Assembly: GCF_001718695.1 (NCBI RefSeq)
Contig: NZ_CP013422.1
Coordinates: 124,001 to 188,000, forward strand
Direction: 5' to 3'
DNA: 64,000 nt
From: Burkholderia ubonensis
GTDB lineage: Bacteria > Pseudomonadota > Gammaproteobacteria > Burkholderiales > Burkholderiaceae
The notes under the pieces were generated by a model. It was not told the DNA's origin, did no database searches, and saw nothing but the letters and a program-made list of their open reading frames with translations. Of this stretch, positions 26,094 to 34,799 are shown one piece after another; the first letter of the stretch is position 1; each line of letters opens with the position of its first letter. A program made the position numbers and the translations under genes.

Positions 26094-26768
26094 ATGGATG
26101 AATTCTTTGTACGCGTGATGGTGGCGGACGATCATCCGGCGTCCGCGCTGGGGATGTCGCAGGCGCTCGCTGGGAGCAGCACGATCCGGTTGCTCGGCAC
26201 TGTCTCGAATTCGACCGATCTGGTGGAAATGCTCGACGCGCAGCAGGCCGACGTGCTCGTGCTCGACTATGTGATGCCGGCCGGCAAGTACGGCGACGGT
26301 CTCGCACTGCTGTCGTTCCTGCAGCGCCGCTATCCCGCGCTGCGTATCGTGACGATCACGATGATCGACAATCCGAGCGTGCTGCGCGCGATTCACCGGC
26401 AGGGCGTGAGCTGCATCCTCAGCAAGTCGGACGCGATCTCGCACCTGATCGGCGCCGTGCATGCCGCTTACGTCGGCGCGAACTATGTGTCTCCCGTCGT
26501 CAAGCAATTGCTGACCTGCACCGAAGCGCCGACCGGCGCGCGGACGCTGACGGCGCGCGAGATCGAGGTCGTGCGGTTGTACGGGGCCGGGCTGACGGTG
26601 GGTGAGATTGCCGTCCAGCTGCATCGCAGCAAGCAGACCATCAGCTCGCAGAAATCGAGCGCGATGAAGAAGCTCGGCATCGTGCGCGACGCGGACCTGA
26701 TCCGCTATGCGAGCGAACGCGAGCTTCCGGATGCGGGCGGTGCGGATGCACCCGTAAGCGATGCGTAG
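26094..26768 (+). CDS. NarL/BvgA-like response regulator
   Basis: A 224-residue two-domain regulator. The receiver has the acidic pocket in VMVADDHPAS, phosphoacceptor D58 in DVLVLDYVMP and Lys in CILSKSD. A LuxR/NarL-type HTH begins near 147 (LTAREIEVVRLYGAGLTVGE, then SKQTISSQKSSAMKKLGI). The organisation is that of BvgA. It is flanked by two BvgS-like hybrid kinases in the same direction, so one or both phosphorylate it. The ATG at 26094 gives a standard receiver start. Targets are unknown. Confidence 0.9.
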   Translation: MDEFFVRVMVADDHPASALGMSQALAGSSTIRLLGTVSNSTDLVEMLDAQQADVLVLDYVMPAGKYGDGLALLSFLQRRYPALRIVTITMIDNPSVLRAIHRQGVSCILSKSDAISHLIGAVHAAYVGANYVSPVVKQLLTCTEAPTGARTLTAREIEVVRLYGAGLTVGEIAVQLHRSKQTISSQKSSAMKKLGIVRDADLIRYASERELPDAGGADAPVSDA

Positions 26769-26861
26769 TCGCCGCATGCGTGCTGCGACGATGCCGATTC
26801 GGCGGCGCATCCCGGCCGGTGGTTTCGGCTTCGGCTTCCGGTTCAGCGTAAAGGAGCGCCC

Positions 26862-29800
26862 ATGCCAGCCGAGCTGAAGCGCATCGCGAGTCAGGTCGCG
26901 AATGCGGGGCGCAAGCCGTTCGAGCCCGGCCGCGCGCGTCGCTACCAGCAGTTGCTGCTGTACGGCGGCGGCTTCGCGGTGACGCTGTTCATCCTGATGT
27001 GCGCGCTGCTCGTCACGCGGCTCGACGTGCAGGACTATCGCGCGCAGGCCCGTTTGACGTTCCTTTATCGCAAGGCGCAATTCTCCCGCACGCTGGAGAT
27101 GGCCGACATGGTGCTCGCGACCTATGGCGGCAGGATCGAGCAGCTGTGGAATCAGGGCGCGCGGCCGTCTGCCGATGCGCTCGCGCAATTCTCTGCTGCC
27201 GGCGGCGTGCTGGGTGCGAGCAACGGCGACGGCAGCGAGACGCTGCTCGCGCTCGCGCGGCTCACGCCGGATCGTCCCGCACCATCGTATGCGCGCTATC
27301 TCGGCGCGCTGTTCGGTCTGGTCCGGCAGGACGATCGATCCGGGCACGTGCTGCCGCCGGCGCTCGTGTCCGGCGGCGAACCGCTCGGTGGCTATCTGAT
27401 CGGGCTCGATGCGCCGTTTCTGGCCGTGCTCGGCACCGAACTCGTGCCGCGCGCGCACACGCTCGAGCCCGGCACCGACCTGCACACGCTGATCGACGGG
27501 CTGATGCCGACCGGCATCGCACGGCAGAAGACGCTGATGCAGAGCCGTCCGTTCGTGTTCGATCGACGCCTCGATCCGCTGTCGGGCCGGGTCGTCATGC
27601 GCTTCGCGCGCCGGCTCGACGATGCGGCCGGCCGGCCGTTCGGCTGGCTGGTGATCAACGGCTTGCATCGTGTCGACGACGTGATGGCGCCGCGTTCCGA
27701 CGACGAAGACGTTGCGATCGTCGACGCGCGCCATGACATCGTGTTCGGACGCGAGCGCGACCGGTCGATGATCGAGCGCGCGTTGCACGACGCGCGCGCG
27801 CCGCTCGGCGATCACGTCGCGGTGCGGCGCGTCGGCGCCCGCTTCGTCGTCTACGATCGCCTGCCGGGCACAGGCCTCGTGATGATGACGAGCTTCTCGT
27901 GGCGCAGCATGGTGCGGGAGATGCGTGTCGGCTTGGGCATCACGTTCGGCGCGGCGCTGGTCGCGATCGCGTTGCTGTGGCTGGCGATCATGCTGTTCGA
28001 TCGCCGCGCGCTGCGTCCCGCGAACCGGCGCGCAACGCGCCTGATCGAGAGCGAGGCGCTCAACCGGACGCTGGCCCGTCATGCGCCCGCGGGTTTGTTG
28101 CTGCTGTCGGCGGCGGACGGCGAGACGATGGTGCACAACGACGCGGTGCGCGCGTACGACGGCGGCGCGGGCGGCCAGCGGCTCGGCAAGCGCATCTGGG
28201 ACGCGTACCGCGAGCGCGCGGCGGCCGGCGACGGTCGGCTCGACGTGATGCAGCACGAACTGGCGGTCGAGCAAGCGGACCACGGCAAGGTTTATCTGGC
28301 ATTGCAGGTCGTACGGACGATGTTCCACGGCGTCGACGTGCTGCTCTGCACGCTGCTCGACGTGACCGCGCGCAAGCGGACCGAACTCAAGCTGCGCGAG
28401 GCGCGCGAGGCTGCTGAGGACGCCAACCGCGCCAAGTCGACGTTCCTCGCGACGATGAGCCACGAGATCCGCACGCCGCTGAATGCGATCATCGGCAATC
28501 TGGAGTTGATGGCGCGCGCGCAATTGCCGTTGGCGGAACGGCGACGGTTGCAGACGGTGATGTCGTCGTCGGATGCGTTGCTGCACACCATCAACGACGT
28601 GCTGGACCTGTCCAAGGCCGAATCGAACCAAATGGTGCTCGAAGCCGTTCCGTTCGATTTGCGCGCGGTGCTGCACGAAGTTGCGGCGATTTTTCGTGCG
28701 CTCGCGGACGCGAAGCATCTGCGGCTCGAATGCGTGATCGCGGCCGGGCTCGGCGACGGGTACGTCGGCGATCCGGCCCGCGTGCGGCAACTCGTGTCGA
28801 ACCTCGTCGGCAACGCGATCAAGTTCACCGAGCATGGCAGCGTGACGGTCGAAGCGCTGCCGGCAGCCGTGCCGGGGCGCGGTGTGGAAATCGTGGTGCG
28901 CGATACGGGCATCGGCATCGAGCCGGACAGCATGCCGACGTTGTTCGACGTCTATATGCAGGCCGATCCGTCCATTTACCGGCGTTTCGGCGGCACCGGG
29001 CTCGGGCTGCCGCTGTGCCGGCGTCTCGCACGGCTGATGGGCGGCGACGTGACGGTCGAAAGCCGGCCGGGGGCGGGCGCCGTGTTTACGGCATCGCTGC
29101 CGCTGGCCGATGCGCCGTTGCGGGGGCGCGCAGCGGTTGATGCAAGGGCGAGCGGCGCGAAAGGGGCCGGGGCGCGTCGCGCGGAGGTGGCCGGCGCTGA
29201 GGCAACTGAGGCTGAGGTAACGGGAGCCGACGCGGCTCGGGTCGACGGAATTGGAGCCGATGGAACTGGGGCCACGGGAACGGAAGCCGACGGAACTGGC
29301 GCGGAGGGAACGGAAGCCGAGGCAACTGGAGCCAGCGGAACAGAAGCCAAGAGAACCGGAGCCGACGCAATGGCGGCCGCAACGAGGGCCGCTGCCACAC
29401 CTACGAATGCAACGAGCCGCCCCGCAGCGACTCCCAAACCGATAGAAACCCATGCCCGCACGTCGGCGCTCTCACCGGTGCAGCCCCCGGCACCGGCATG
29501 CAGCGCCGACGTCGAAACGCCGCTTCGCGTGCTGGTGGCCGAGGATCATCCGGCGAGCCGCGCGCTGCTGCGCGACCAGCTCGACGCGCTGGGCTACGAC
29601 GCGACGATCGTGACGAACGGCATCGAGGCGATGCGGGCGTACTTCGAGCATCCGTTCGACGTCGTATTGACCGACTTGGGCATGCCGGAGCTCGATGGCT
29701 TCGCGTTGGCGAGGTTCCTGCGCGAGCAGGGGGCGAAGGTGCCGGTGATCGCGATGACCGCGCATGCTACCGACGAGGATTACCGCCGCTGCGAACAGGC

Positions 29801-30242
29801 GGGGGCGGCGGAAGTCGTGCTCAAGCCGTTGTCGATCGACGCGCTTGACGCGGTGCTGACGCGGCACGCGAGGCGCGCTGCGGCGGCCCGGTCGTCTACG
29901 GGCGATTCTGCCGATTCGGGCGACCGGCCGATACCGCCGATGACCGACGAGATCCGCGAGAATTTGCGGACCGCGACGCTGCTGTCTCTGGCATTGATCG
30001 ACGACGCGCTGCCGCGCGGAGACGTCGAGCGCATCCGCGTGGAGCTGCATTCGATGCGCGGCGGGTTCGCGCTGGCCGGCGATATCGTCGCTGGCGCCGC
30101 TTGCGCGCATGCCGAGCGGATCTTCTCGCAGGGCCGAACCGCCGCGCTGCGGGCGGCATGGCCGGCGTGTCGCGCGGCCATCGAGCGGTCGGCCGAGCGT
30201 CTGCGTGCAGCCGGCTCGGGAACAGGGAGCGAGCCCGCGTGA
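26862..30242 (+). CDS. BvgS-like hybrid kinase with receiver and Hpt domain
   Basis: A 1126-residue phosphorelay kinase. TM1 is about 32-51, a ~300-residue periplasmic domain follows, and TM2 is about 353-380. HisKA has H534 (FLATMSHEIRTPLN); HATPase_c has NLVGNAIKFT and DTGIGI. A low-complexity Gly/Ala/Thr/Glu linker (about 751-886) contains a 10-residue repeat. The receiver has D938 (DVVLTDLGMP) and Lys in VLKPL; the Hpt domain has H1063 (ELHSMRGGFAL). All relay residues are present, unlike the upstream kinase. The usual route is H534 to D938 to H1063 to D58 of the adjacent regulator. The start at 26862 has AAAGGAG upstream. Signal unknown. Confidence 0.92.
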   Translation: MPAELKRIASQVANAGRKPFEPGRARRYQQLLLYGGGFAVTLFILMCALLVTRLDVQDYRAQARLTFLYRKAQFSRTLEMADMVLATYGGRIEQLWNQGARPSADALAQFSAAGGVLGASNGDGSETLLALARLTPDRPAPSYARYLGALFGLVRQDDRSGHVLPPALVSGGEPLGGYLIGLDAPFLAVLGTELVPRAHTLEPGTDLHTLIDGLMPTGIARQKTLMQSRPFVFDRRLDPLSGRVVMRFARRLDDAAGRPFGWLVINGLHRVDDVMAPRSDDEDVAIVDARHDIVFGRERDRSMIERALHDARAPLGDHVAVRRVGARFVVYDRLPGTGLVMMTSFSWRSMVREMRVGLGITFGAALVAIALLWLAIMLFDRRALRPANRRATRLIESEALNRTLARHAPAGLLLLSAADGETMVHNDAVRAYDGGAGGQRLGKRIWDAYRERAAAGDGRLDVMQHELAVEQADHGKVYLALQVVRTMFHGVDVLLCTLLDVTARKRTELKLREAREAAEDANRAKSTFLATMSHEIRTPLNAIIGNLELMARAQLPLAERRRLQTVMSSSDALLHTINDVLDLSKAESNQMVLEAVPFDLRAVLHEVAAIFRALADAKHLRLECVIAAGLGDGYVGDPARVRQLVSNLVGNAIKFTEHGSVTVEALPAAVPGRGVEIVVRDTGIGIEPDSMPTLFDVYMQADPSIYRRFGGTGLGLPLCRRLARLMGGDVTVESRPGAGAVFTASLPLADAPLRGRAAVDARASGAKGAGARRAEVAGAEATEAEVTGADAARVDGIGADGTGATGTEADGTGAEGTEAEATGASGTEAKRTGADAMAAATRAAATPTNATSRPAATPKPIETHARTSALSPVQPPAPACSADVETPLRVLVAEDHPASRALLRDQLDALGYDATIVTNGIEAMRAYFEHPFDVVLTDLGMPELDGFALARFLREQGAKVPVIAMTAHATDEDYRRCEQAGAAEVVLKPLSIDALDAVLTRHARRAAAARSSTGDSADSGDRPIPPMTDEIRENLRTATLLSLALIDDALPRGDVERIRVELHSMRGGFALAGDIVAGAACAHAERIFSQGRTAALRAAWPACRAAIERSAERLRAAGSGTGSEPA
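29262..29375 (+). repeat. in-frame 30-bp repeats in the kinase linker
   Basis: Three clear and one decayed copy of a 30-base unit (starting 29262, 29292, 29322 and about 29352) encode GTGAxGTEAx-type decapeptides between the ATPase and receiver domains. Two half-units per copy give a 15-base sub-period. Copy-number change would alter linker length without shifting the frame. Confidence 0.7.
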
Positions 30243-30296
30243 AGCAAGTGGGGCGCGACGCGTCGGCGGCTCGCGACACGACGCGCCTCGCACCGC

Positions 30297-31313
30297 TCAG
30301 CCGTCGCGAAAGATCTCCGCGTAGGCGCTCAGCGCAGGCACTCCGCCGAGATGCGCATACAGCACCTTCGAGCCCGGTTCGAATTCGCCGAGCCGAACCT
30401 TGTCGATCATCCCGTGCATCGATTTGCCCTCATAGACGGGATCGGTCAGCATGCCTTCGACTCGCGCGCATAGCCGGATCGCGTCGAGCGTGCCGTCGTT
30501 CGGCAGCCCGTACTCGGGCCCTGCGTAGCGCGTGTCGAGAACGACGTCCGCGTCGGTGATCGCGCGGCCGAGTTCGACGCGCTCGGCCGTATGCCGCGCG
30601 ATGCGCGTGATCTGCTCACGCGTGCGCTCGGGCGTCGCCGACGCATCGATCCCGATCACGCGGTCCGCGCGCCCGTCGGCCGCGAAGCCGACGACCATCC
30701 CCGCCTGCGTGCTGCCCGTCACCGAGCACACGACGATGTAGTCGAACTTGAAGCCGAGCTGCGCTTCCTGCGCGCGCACCTCTTCCGCGAAGCCGACGAA
30801 GCCGAGGCCGCCGAGCGGATGCTCGGAACACCCGGCCGGAATCGGATACGGCTTGCCGCCCGCCTGCCGCACGCTCTCCATCGCCTCTTCCCAGCTGCGG
30901 CGGATGCCGATGTCGAAGCCGTCCGCGACGAGCCGCACGTCGGCGCCCATCATGCGCGACAGCTGGATGTTGCCGACGCGGTCGTACACCGGGTCGTCGT
31001 AGTTGACCCAGTGCTCCTGCACGAGCACGCACTTCATCCCGAGATGCGCGGCGACGGCCGCGACCTGGCGCGTCTGGTTCGACTGGACGCCGCCGATCGA
31101 CACGAGCGTGTCCGCGCCTTGCGCGAGCGCGTCGGGGACCAGGTACTCGAGCTTGCGGGTCTTGTTGCCGCCGAATGCGAGGCCGCTGTTGCAGTCCTCG
31201 CGCTTCGCGTACAGCTCGACCTTGCCGCCGAGATGTTCGCTCAGGCGCTTGAGGGGCTGGATCGGCGTCGGACCGAAGGTCAGCGGATAGCGGGGGAAGC
31301 GTTGCAGGTTCAT
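30297..31313 (-). CDS. acdS: 1-aminocyclopropane-1-carboxylate (ACC) deaminase
   Basis: A 338-residue PLP enzyme converting ACC, the plant ethylene precursor, to 2-oxobutanoate and ammonia. The length equals the standard AcdS. Key residues fall at the expected numbers: K51 (GGNKTRK) binds PLP, S78 (GGVQSNQ), Y294 and E295 (DPVYEGKS), and L322 (HLGG). Y294, E295 and L322 separate true ACC deaminases from D-cysteine desulfhydrases. The start at 31313 gives this exact length. It is divergent from the Lrp-type gene acdR, which normally activates it. It marks a plant-associated or rhizosphere lifestyle. Confidence 0.97.
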   Translation of the reverse strand: MNLQRFPRYPLTFGPTPIQPLKRLSEHLGGKVELYAKREDCNSGLAFGGNKTRKLEYLVPDALAQGADTLVSIGGVQSNQTRQVAAVAAHLGMKCVLVQEHWVNYDDPVYDRVGNIQLSRMMGADVRLVADGFDIGIRRSWEEAMESVRQAGGKPYPIPAGCSEHPLGGLGFVGFAEEVRAQEAQLGFKFDYIVVCSVTGSTQAGMVVGFAADGRADRVIGIDASATPERTREQITRIARHTAERVELGRAITDADVVLDTRYAGPEYGLPNDGTLDAIRLCARVEGMLTDPVYEGKSMHGMIDKVRLGEFEPGSKVLYAHLGGVPALSAYAEIFRDG

Positions 31314-31433
31314 CGAATGTCTCCGAAAGGCGCGGCGGATAGGTGACGGGACCGGCCGGCAGATGGCCCCCCGACGAAAAAATGATAGTCGGACGCGCGA
31401 GAAATGAGCTTGCGAAATAAATAACGTCGTCCT

Positions 31434-31462
31434 ACGTTTCAAACGTGGTCATCACCTTGTGA
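31434..31462. promoter_or_regulatory. palindromes in the acdS-acdR intergenic region
   Basis: ACGTTTCAAACGT (31434-31446) is a perfect palindrome around a central C, followed by TCAC-CTT-GTGA (31452-31462). Both lie in the 183-base divergent gap and are candidates for AcdR (Lrp-type) or CRP/FNR-like binding, as described for acdS promoters in other rhizobacteria. Assignment is inferred from position and symmetry only. Confidence 0.4.
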
Positions 31463-31496
31463 ACAATCCGAGTTCGTCAAACAGGAAATTTACGCA

Positions 31497-31997
31497 ATGA
31501 AATTAGGCAGACGGCCGGCGCGGGCGCCGGAAGCCGCGCCCGCGCTCGATCGCATCGACCGCGCGATCCTCCGGCAGCTTCAGCAGGATGCGTCGATCTC
31601 GAACGTGAGCCTCGCCGCGAAGGTGAAGCTGAGCGCGCCGGCGTGCCTGCGGCGCGTCGAGCGGCTCAAGGAGATGGGGCTGATCCGCGGGATCGTCGCG
31701 CTGCTGGAGCCGAAGGCGCTCGGCGCGGGGATGCTGGTCGTGATCGGCTTCGTGCTCGACCGCTCGACGCCGGAAGCGTTTGCCGCGTTCGAGAAGGCCG
31801 CGCAGAAGGTGTCGGGGTGCGTCGAATGCCACGTCGTGACCGGCGAGTTCGACTACTTCATGCTGGTGCGCACGCGCGACAGCGAGAGCTTCAACCGGCT
31901 GCATGCGGAGCAGTTGCTGTATCTGCCGGGCGTGCGGCAGGTGCGCAGCTTCATGGTGCTGAAGGAGATCCTGTCGACGCACGCGTTGCCGATATAG
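31497..31997 (+). CDS. acdR: AcdR, Lrp-family regulator of ACC deaminase
   Basis: A 166-residue Lrp/AsnC regulator. Features are the ALDRIDRAILRQLQQDASIS start of the HTH, APACLRRVERLKEMG as recognition region, and a RAM domain with the family-typical GEFDYFMLVRTRDSESF. Divergent orientation from acdS is the standard acdR-acdS layout, in which AcdR activates acdS in response to ACC. A diverged copy of its last 44 bases recurs 146 bases downstream, outside this reading frame. Confidence 0.92.
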   Translation: MKLGRRPARAPEAAPALDRIDRAILRQLQQDASISNVSLAAKVKLSAPACLRRVERLKEMGLIRGIVALLEPKALGAGMLVVIGFVLDRSTPEAFAAFEKAAQKVSGCVECHVVTGEFDYFMLVRTRDSESFNRLHAEQLLYLPGVRQVRSFMVLKEILSTHALPI

Positions 31998-32203
31998 CGG
32001 CGCGTGACGTTCGCCGCGCGGTGCGAATGCCGCCCGCATCCGCCCGCCGCGACAGCGACAGCGACGGAACGACCATCGTGCGCCAGGACCGCTCGTCCAT
32101 CGTGCTGAAGGAGATCCTGTCGACGCACGCGTTGCCGATATAGCGCGGCGTGGCTTCCGCCGCGCAACGCTAACGCCGTCCGCGCCCGGCCGCCGCGACA
32201 GCG
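31956..32203 (+). repeat. duplicated 3' end of acdR
   Basis: Bases 31956-31999, covering the last 13 codons and the stop of acdR, recur almost exactly at 32102-32145. Similarity continues more weakly for about another 55 bases into the intergenic sequence. The offset of 146 is not a multiple of 3, so the second copy encodes nothing connected to acdR. It fills most of the 366-base gap before the poxB-like gene. A partial tandem duplication is the simplest cause. Confidence 0.75.
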
Positions 32204-32363
32204 CCGCATGGCCCGTCATCACGCCGCCGCCGCATGCCGGCGGCCCGCACGCACCGTCACGACGCGTAATTGGGCGTTCGCGTATGCTCGACCCGGCGGC
32301 GGCCGGTGCCGCCGCGAGCCGGATCATTCATTCGTGCGACGACCATCAACGAGCGAGGGCACC

Positions 32364-34085
32364 ATGGCTGGACAAACAATGGCGGAATACCTGGCGAAGA
32401 CGCTGGCGGCAGCGGGCGTCGAGCGCATCTGGGGCGTGACGGGCGACAGCCTGAACGGGCTGTCGTTCAGCCTCGCCCAGATGGGCTCGATCCGCTGGAT
32501 GCATACGCGGCACGAGGAAAGCGCGGCATTCGCGGCCGGCGCGGACGCCGCGTCGAGCGGACGTCTCGCCGTGTGCGCCGGCAGCTGCGGGCCGGGCAAC
32601 CTGCACCTGATCAACGGCCTGTACGATTGCCATCGCAACCACCAGCCGGTGCTCGCGATCGCGGCGCACATTCCGTCGACCGAGATCGGCCTCGGCTACT
32701 TCCAGGAGACGCACCCGCAGGAGTTGTTCCGCGAGTGCAGCCATTTCGCGGAACTCGTAACCAACGCGTCGCAGTTTCCGCGCGTGCTCGCGCGCGCGAT
32801 GCGCACCGCGATCGAGGAGCGCGGCGTCGCGGTGATCGTGCTGCCGGGCGACATTGCGCTCGGCGACGGCCCGCAGGAGCCGCCATCGTGGAGCGTATCG
32901 GCGCCGCCGTCGATCCTCCCCGCGGACGCCGATCTCGACCGGCTCGCGGCGCTGCTCAACGAATCGGACGCGGTGACGCTGCTCTGCGGCAGCGGCACGC
33001 AGGGCGCGCACGACGAAGTGGTCGCGCTCGCCGACATGCTCGGCGCGCCGGTCGTGCATGCGCTGCGCGGCAAGCAGTTCGTCGAATGGGACAACCCGTT
33101 CGACGTCGGGATGACGGGGCTGATCGGCTTCAGCTCCGGCTATCACGCGATGGAGTCGTGCGACACGCTGCTGATGCTCGGCACCGACTTTCCGTATCGG
33201 CCGTTCTATCCGGCCCACGCGAAGATTGCGCAGATCGACTGGAAGGGCTCGCAGCTCGGCCACCGCGCCCCGCTCGCGCTCGGGCTCGTCGGCACCGTGA
33301 AGGAGACGATCGCGGCGTTGCTGCCGCGCCTCACGCGCAAGACGCAGCGGCACTTCCTGGAGAACGCGCTGAAGCACTACGCGGCCGCCCGCAAGAGCCT
33401 CGACGATCTCGCCGTGCCGGAGCCGCCGGGCCGCGCGATCCATCCGCAGTATCTGACGAAGCTCGTCGACGAAATCGCTGGGGAGGACGCGATCTTCACG
33501 GCCGACGTCGGCACGCCGACGCTATGGGCCGCGCGCTACCTGACGATGAACGGCAAGCGGCAGCTGCACGGGTCGTTCAATCACGGCTCGATGGCCAACG
33601 CGATGCCGCAGGCGCTCGGCGCACAGGGCGCGCATCCGGGGCGGCAGGTGGTGTCGCTGTCCGGCGACGGCGGGCTGTCGATGCTGCTCGGCGATCTGCT
33701 GACCGCGCGCCAGCTCAATCTGCCGATCAAGGTCGTCGTGTACAACAACAGCCTGCTCGGCTTCGTGTCGATGGAGTTGAAGGCCGCCGGCTATCTCGAC
33801 ACCAACGTCGATCTGAGCGCGACCGATTTCGCGGCGATCGCGAAAGGCGCGGGGATCTTCAGCGTGCGCGTCGAGCATTCGGAGAACGTCGCTCAAGCGC
33901 TGCGCAGCGCGTTCGAGCACGACGGGCCGGCGCTCGTCGACGTCGTCACGTCGAAGTACGAGCTCGCGATGCCGCCGAAGATCGAACTCGCGCATGCAAA
34001 GGGCTTCAGCCTGTTCATGCTGCGCGCGATCCTGAGCGGTCGCGGCGACGAGATCGTGGAACTCGCGCGGACAAATCTGCGCTGA
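32364..34085 (+). CDS. poxB: PoxB-type pyruvate dehydrogenase (quinone)
   Basis: A 573-residue thiamine-diphosphate enzyme, close to the 572 residues of E. coli PoxB, which oxidatively decarboxylates pyruvate to acetate and CO2 and reduces membrane ubiquinone. The catalytic Glu of the PYR domain is in [13 protein letters not shown]; the central FAD domain follows; the ThDP/Mg motif is [11 protein letters not shown] through VVYNNS. The C-terminus ([21 protein letters not shown]) suits the amphipathic membrane-binding segment. The start at 32364 has GCGAGGG upstream. Other pyruvate-oxidase or acetolactate-synthase-like activity cannot be excluded. Confidence 0.85.
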   Translation: MAGQTMAEYLAKTLAAAGVERIWGVTGDSLNGLSFSLAQMGSIRWMHTRHEESAAFAAGADAASSGRLAVCAGSCGPGNLHLINGLYDCHRNHQPVLAIAAHIPSTEIGLGYFQETHPQELFRECSHFAELVTNASQFPRVLARAMRTAIEERGVAVIVLPGDIALGDGPQEPPSWSVSAPPSILPADADLDRLAALLNESDAVTLLCGSGTQGAHDEVVALADMLGAPVVHALRGKQFVEWDNPFDVGMTGLIGFSSGYHAMESCDTLLMLGTDFPYRPFYPAHAKIAQIDWKGSQLGHRAPLALGLVGTVKETIAALLPRLTRKTQRHFLENALKHYAAARKSLDDLAVPEPPGRAIHPQYLTKLVDEIAGEDAIFTADVGTPTLWAARYLTMNGKRQLHGSFNHGSMANAMPQALGAQGAHPGRQVVSLSGDGGLSMLLGDLLTARQLNLPIKVVVYNNSLLGFVSMELKAAGYLDTNVDLSATDFAAIAKGAGIFSVRVEHSENVAQALRSAFEHDGPALVDVVTSKYELAMPPKIELAHAKGFSLFMLRAILSGRGDEIVELARTNLR

Positions 34086-34171
34086 GGGGCGGGGTGGGGG
34101 CGCGGCGGGGCGCGATAGATGCGACGGATGCGCGCCCGGCGGGCGGCCGACGCTGCGCGCCACGCCCAGGT

Positions 34172-34378
34172 CAGCCCGGCCCAGCCCGGCCCAGCCCGGC
34201 CCAGCCCGGCTCAGCCCGGCTCAGCCCAGCCCAGCCCAGCCCAGCCAAGCTCAGCCCAGCCCAGCCCAGCCCAGCCCAGCCCAGCCCAGCCCAGCCAAGC
34301 CAAGCCAAGCCAAGCCAAGCCAAGCCAAGCCAAGCCAGCTAAGCGAGCTGAGCCGAGCCGAGCCGAGCCGAGCAAGCC
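34172..34378. repeat. pentanucleotide tandem array (CAGCC family)
   Basis: About 40 tandem copies of a 5-base unit change gradually along the array: CGGCC/CAGCC alternation first, then pure CAGCC, then CAAGC, then CCGAG. The ordered drift shows expansion of neighbouring variants. It lies between poxB and the next gene on a single-stranded cytosine/guanine-biased tract. Slippage would make its length vary between isolates. Confidence 0.9.
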
Positions 34379-34744
34379 GCGCCGGCACGGTCGGTTCGTC
34401 TGTGCGTTCGGGCGCGATTTTGACGGCCGGTGAGTCGGCGTTCCGTTGAAGCGCTACGTGGCGGGGCATTTGCTTGATGCTGCGGGGATTCGTCGTCGAA
34501 TGAGCGACGTAGCGCCGACTTTCTTTCAATCGGGATACAGCCCATTGGGCCGCGCGGGCCGTCGAGAACGGGGCGCGATCGGACCGGCGTAATGAGGCGC
34601 TAGAGCATCGCTGAAGCGACCGACTGTCCTGCCATCCCAGCACGCCCGGCAAAGCGCAATCCCCGGCCGGCGCACTGATTGCGCGTCGACGCCCGCCGCC
34701 CATCGACATCGGCGTACCGTTTTTTGCACCGCAGTGCCGTTTTT

Positions 34745-34774
34745 TTGCACGGTGTTTATGCGCGGGCCTATAAG
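34745..34774 (+). promoter_or_regulatory. candidate promoter for the following hypothetical gene
   Basis: TTGCAC (34745-34750) and TATAAG (34769-34774) are 18 bases apart. A start near 34781 would place the ATG at 34800 about 20 bases into the transcript. Confidence 0.45.
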
Positions 34775-34799
34775 CTCCAGACGTATTCAATCGACGGAG

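Larger units (their letters stand above)
34086..34799. other. 714-base intergenic region
   Basis: It contains the pentanucleotide array at 34172-34378, an unremarkable stretch to about 34700, and a promoter near 34745. Frames open across the array translate to proline/alanine/serine repeats and are not credible genes. Two copies of a CCGTTTTTTGCAC-like motif (about 34717-34730 and 34737-34750) lie just before and within the promoter. Confidence 0.6.

Noticed and set aside
25965..29453. Very long open frame (over 1100 codons) on the minus strand opposite the second hybrid kinase
   Set aside because: Its translation is Arg/His/Gln-rich without domains, and it is the antisense of a gene with complete kinase, receiver and Hpt motifs. 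High G+C makes long antisense frames common.
30297..31313. D-cysteine desulfhydrase as alternative identity for the acdS gene
   Set aside because: Y294, E295 and L322 are all present at the positions diagnostic of ACC deaminase.
31643..32143. Second plus-strand protein ending with the same residues as AcdR
   Set aside because: It is a chance frame overlapping acdR out of phase that runs into the duplicated acdR tail.
34172..34378. Possible CRISPR array
   Set aside because: The unit is 5 bases in direct tandem with no unique spacers, and no cas gene is in view.
34119..34433. Frame encoding Pro-Ala-Gln-Pro-Ser repeats
   Set aside because: It is simply the pentanucleotide array read as codons and lacks a ribosome site.
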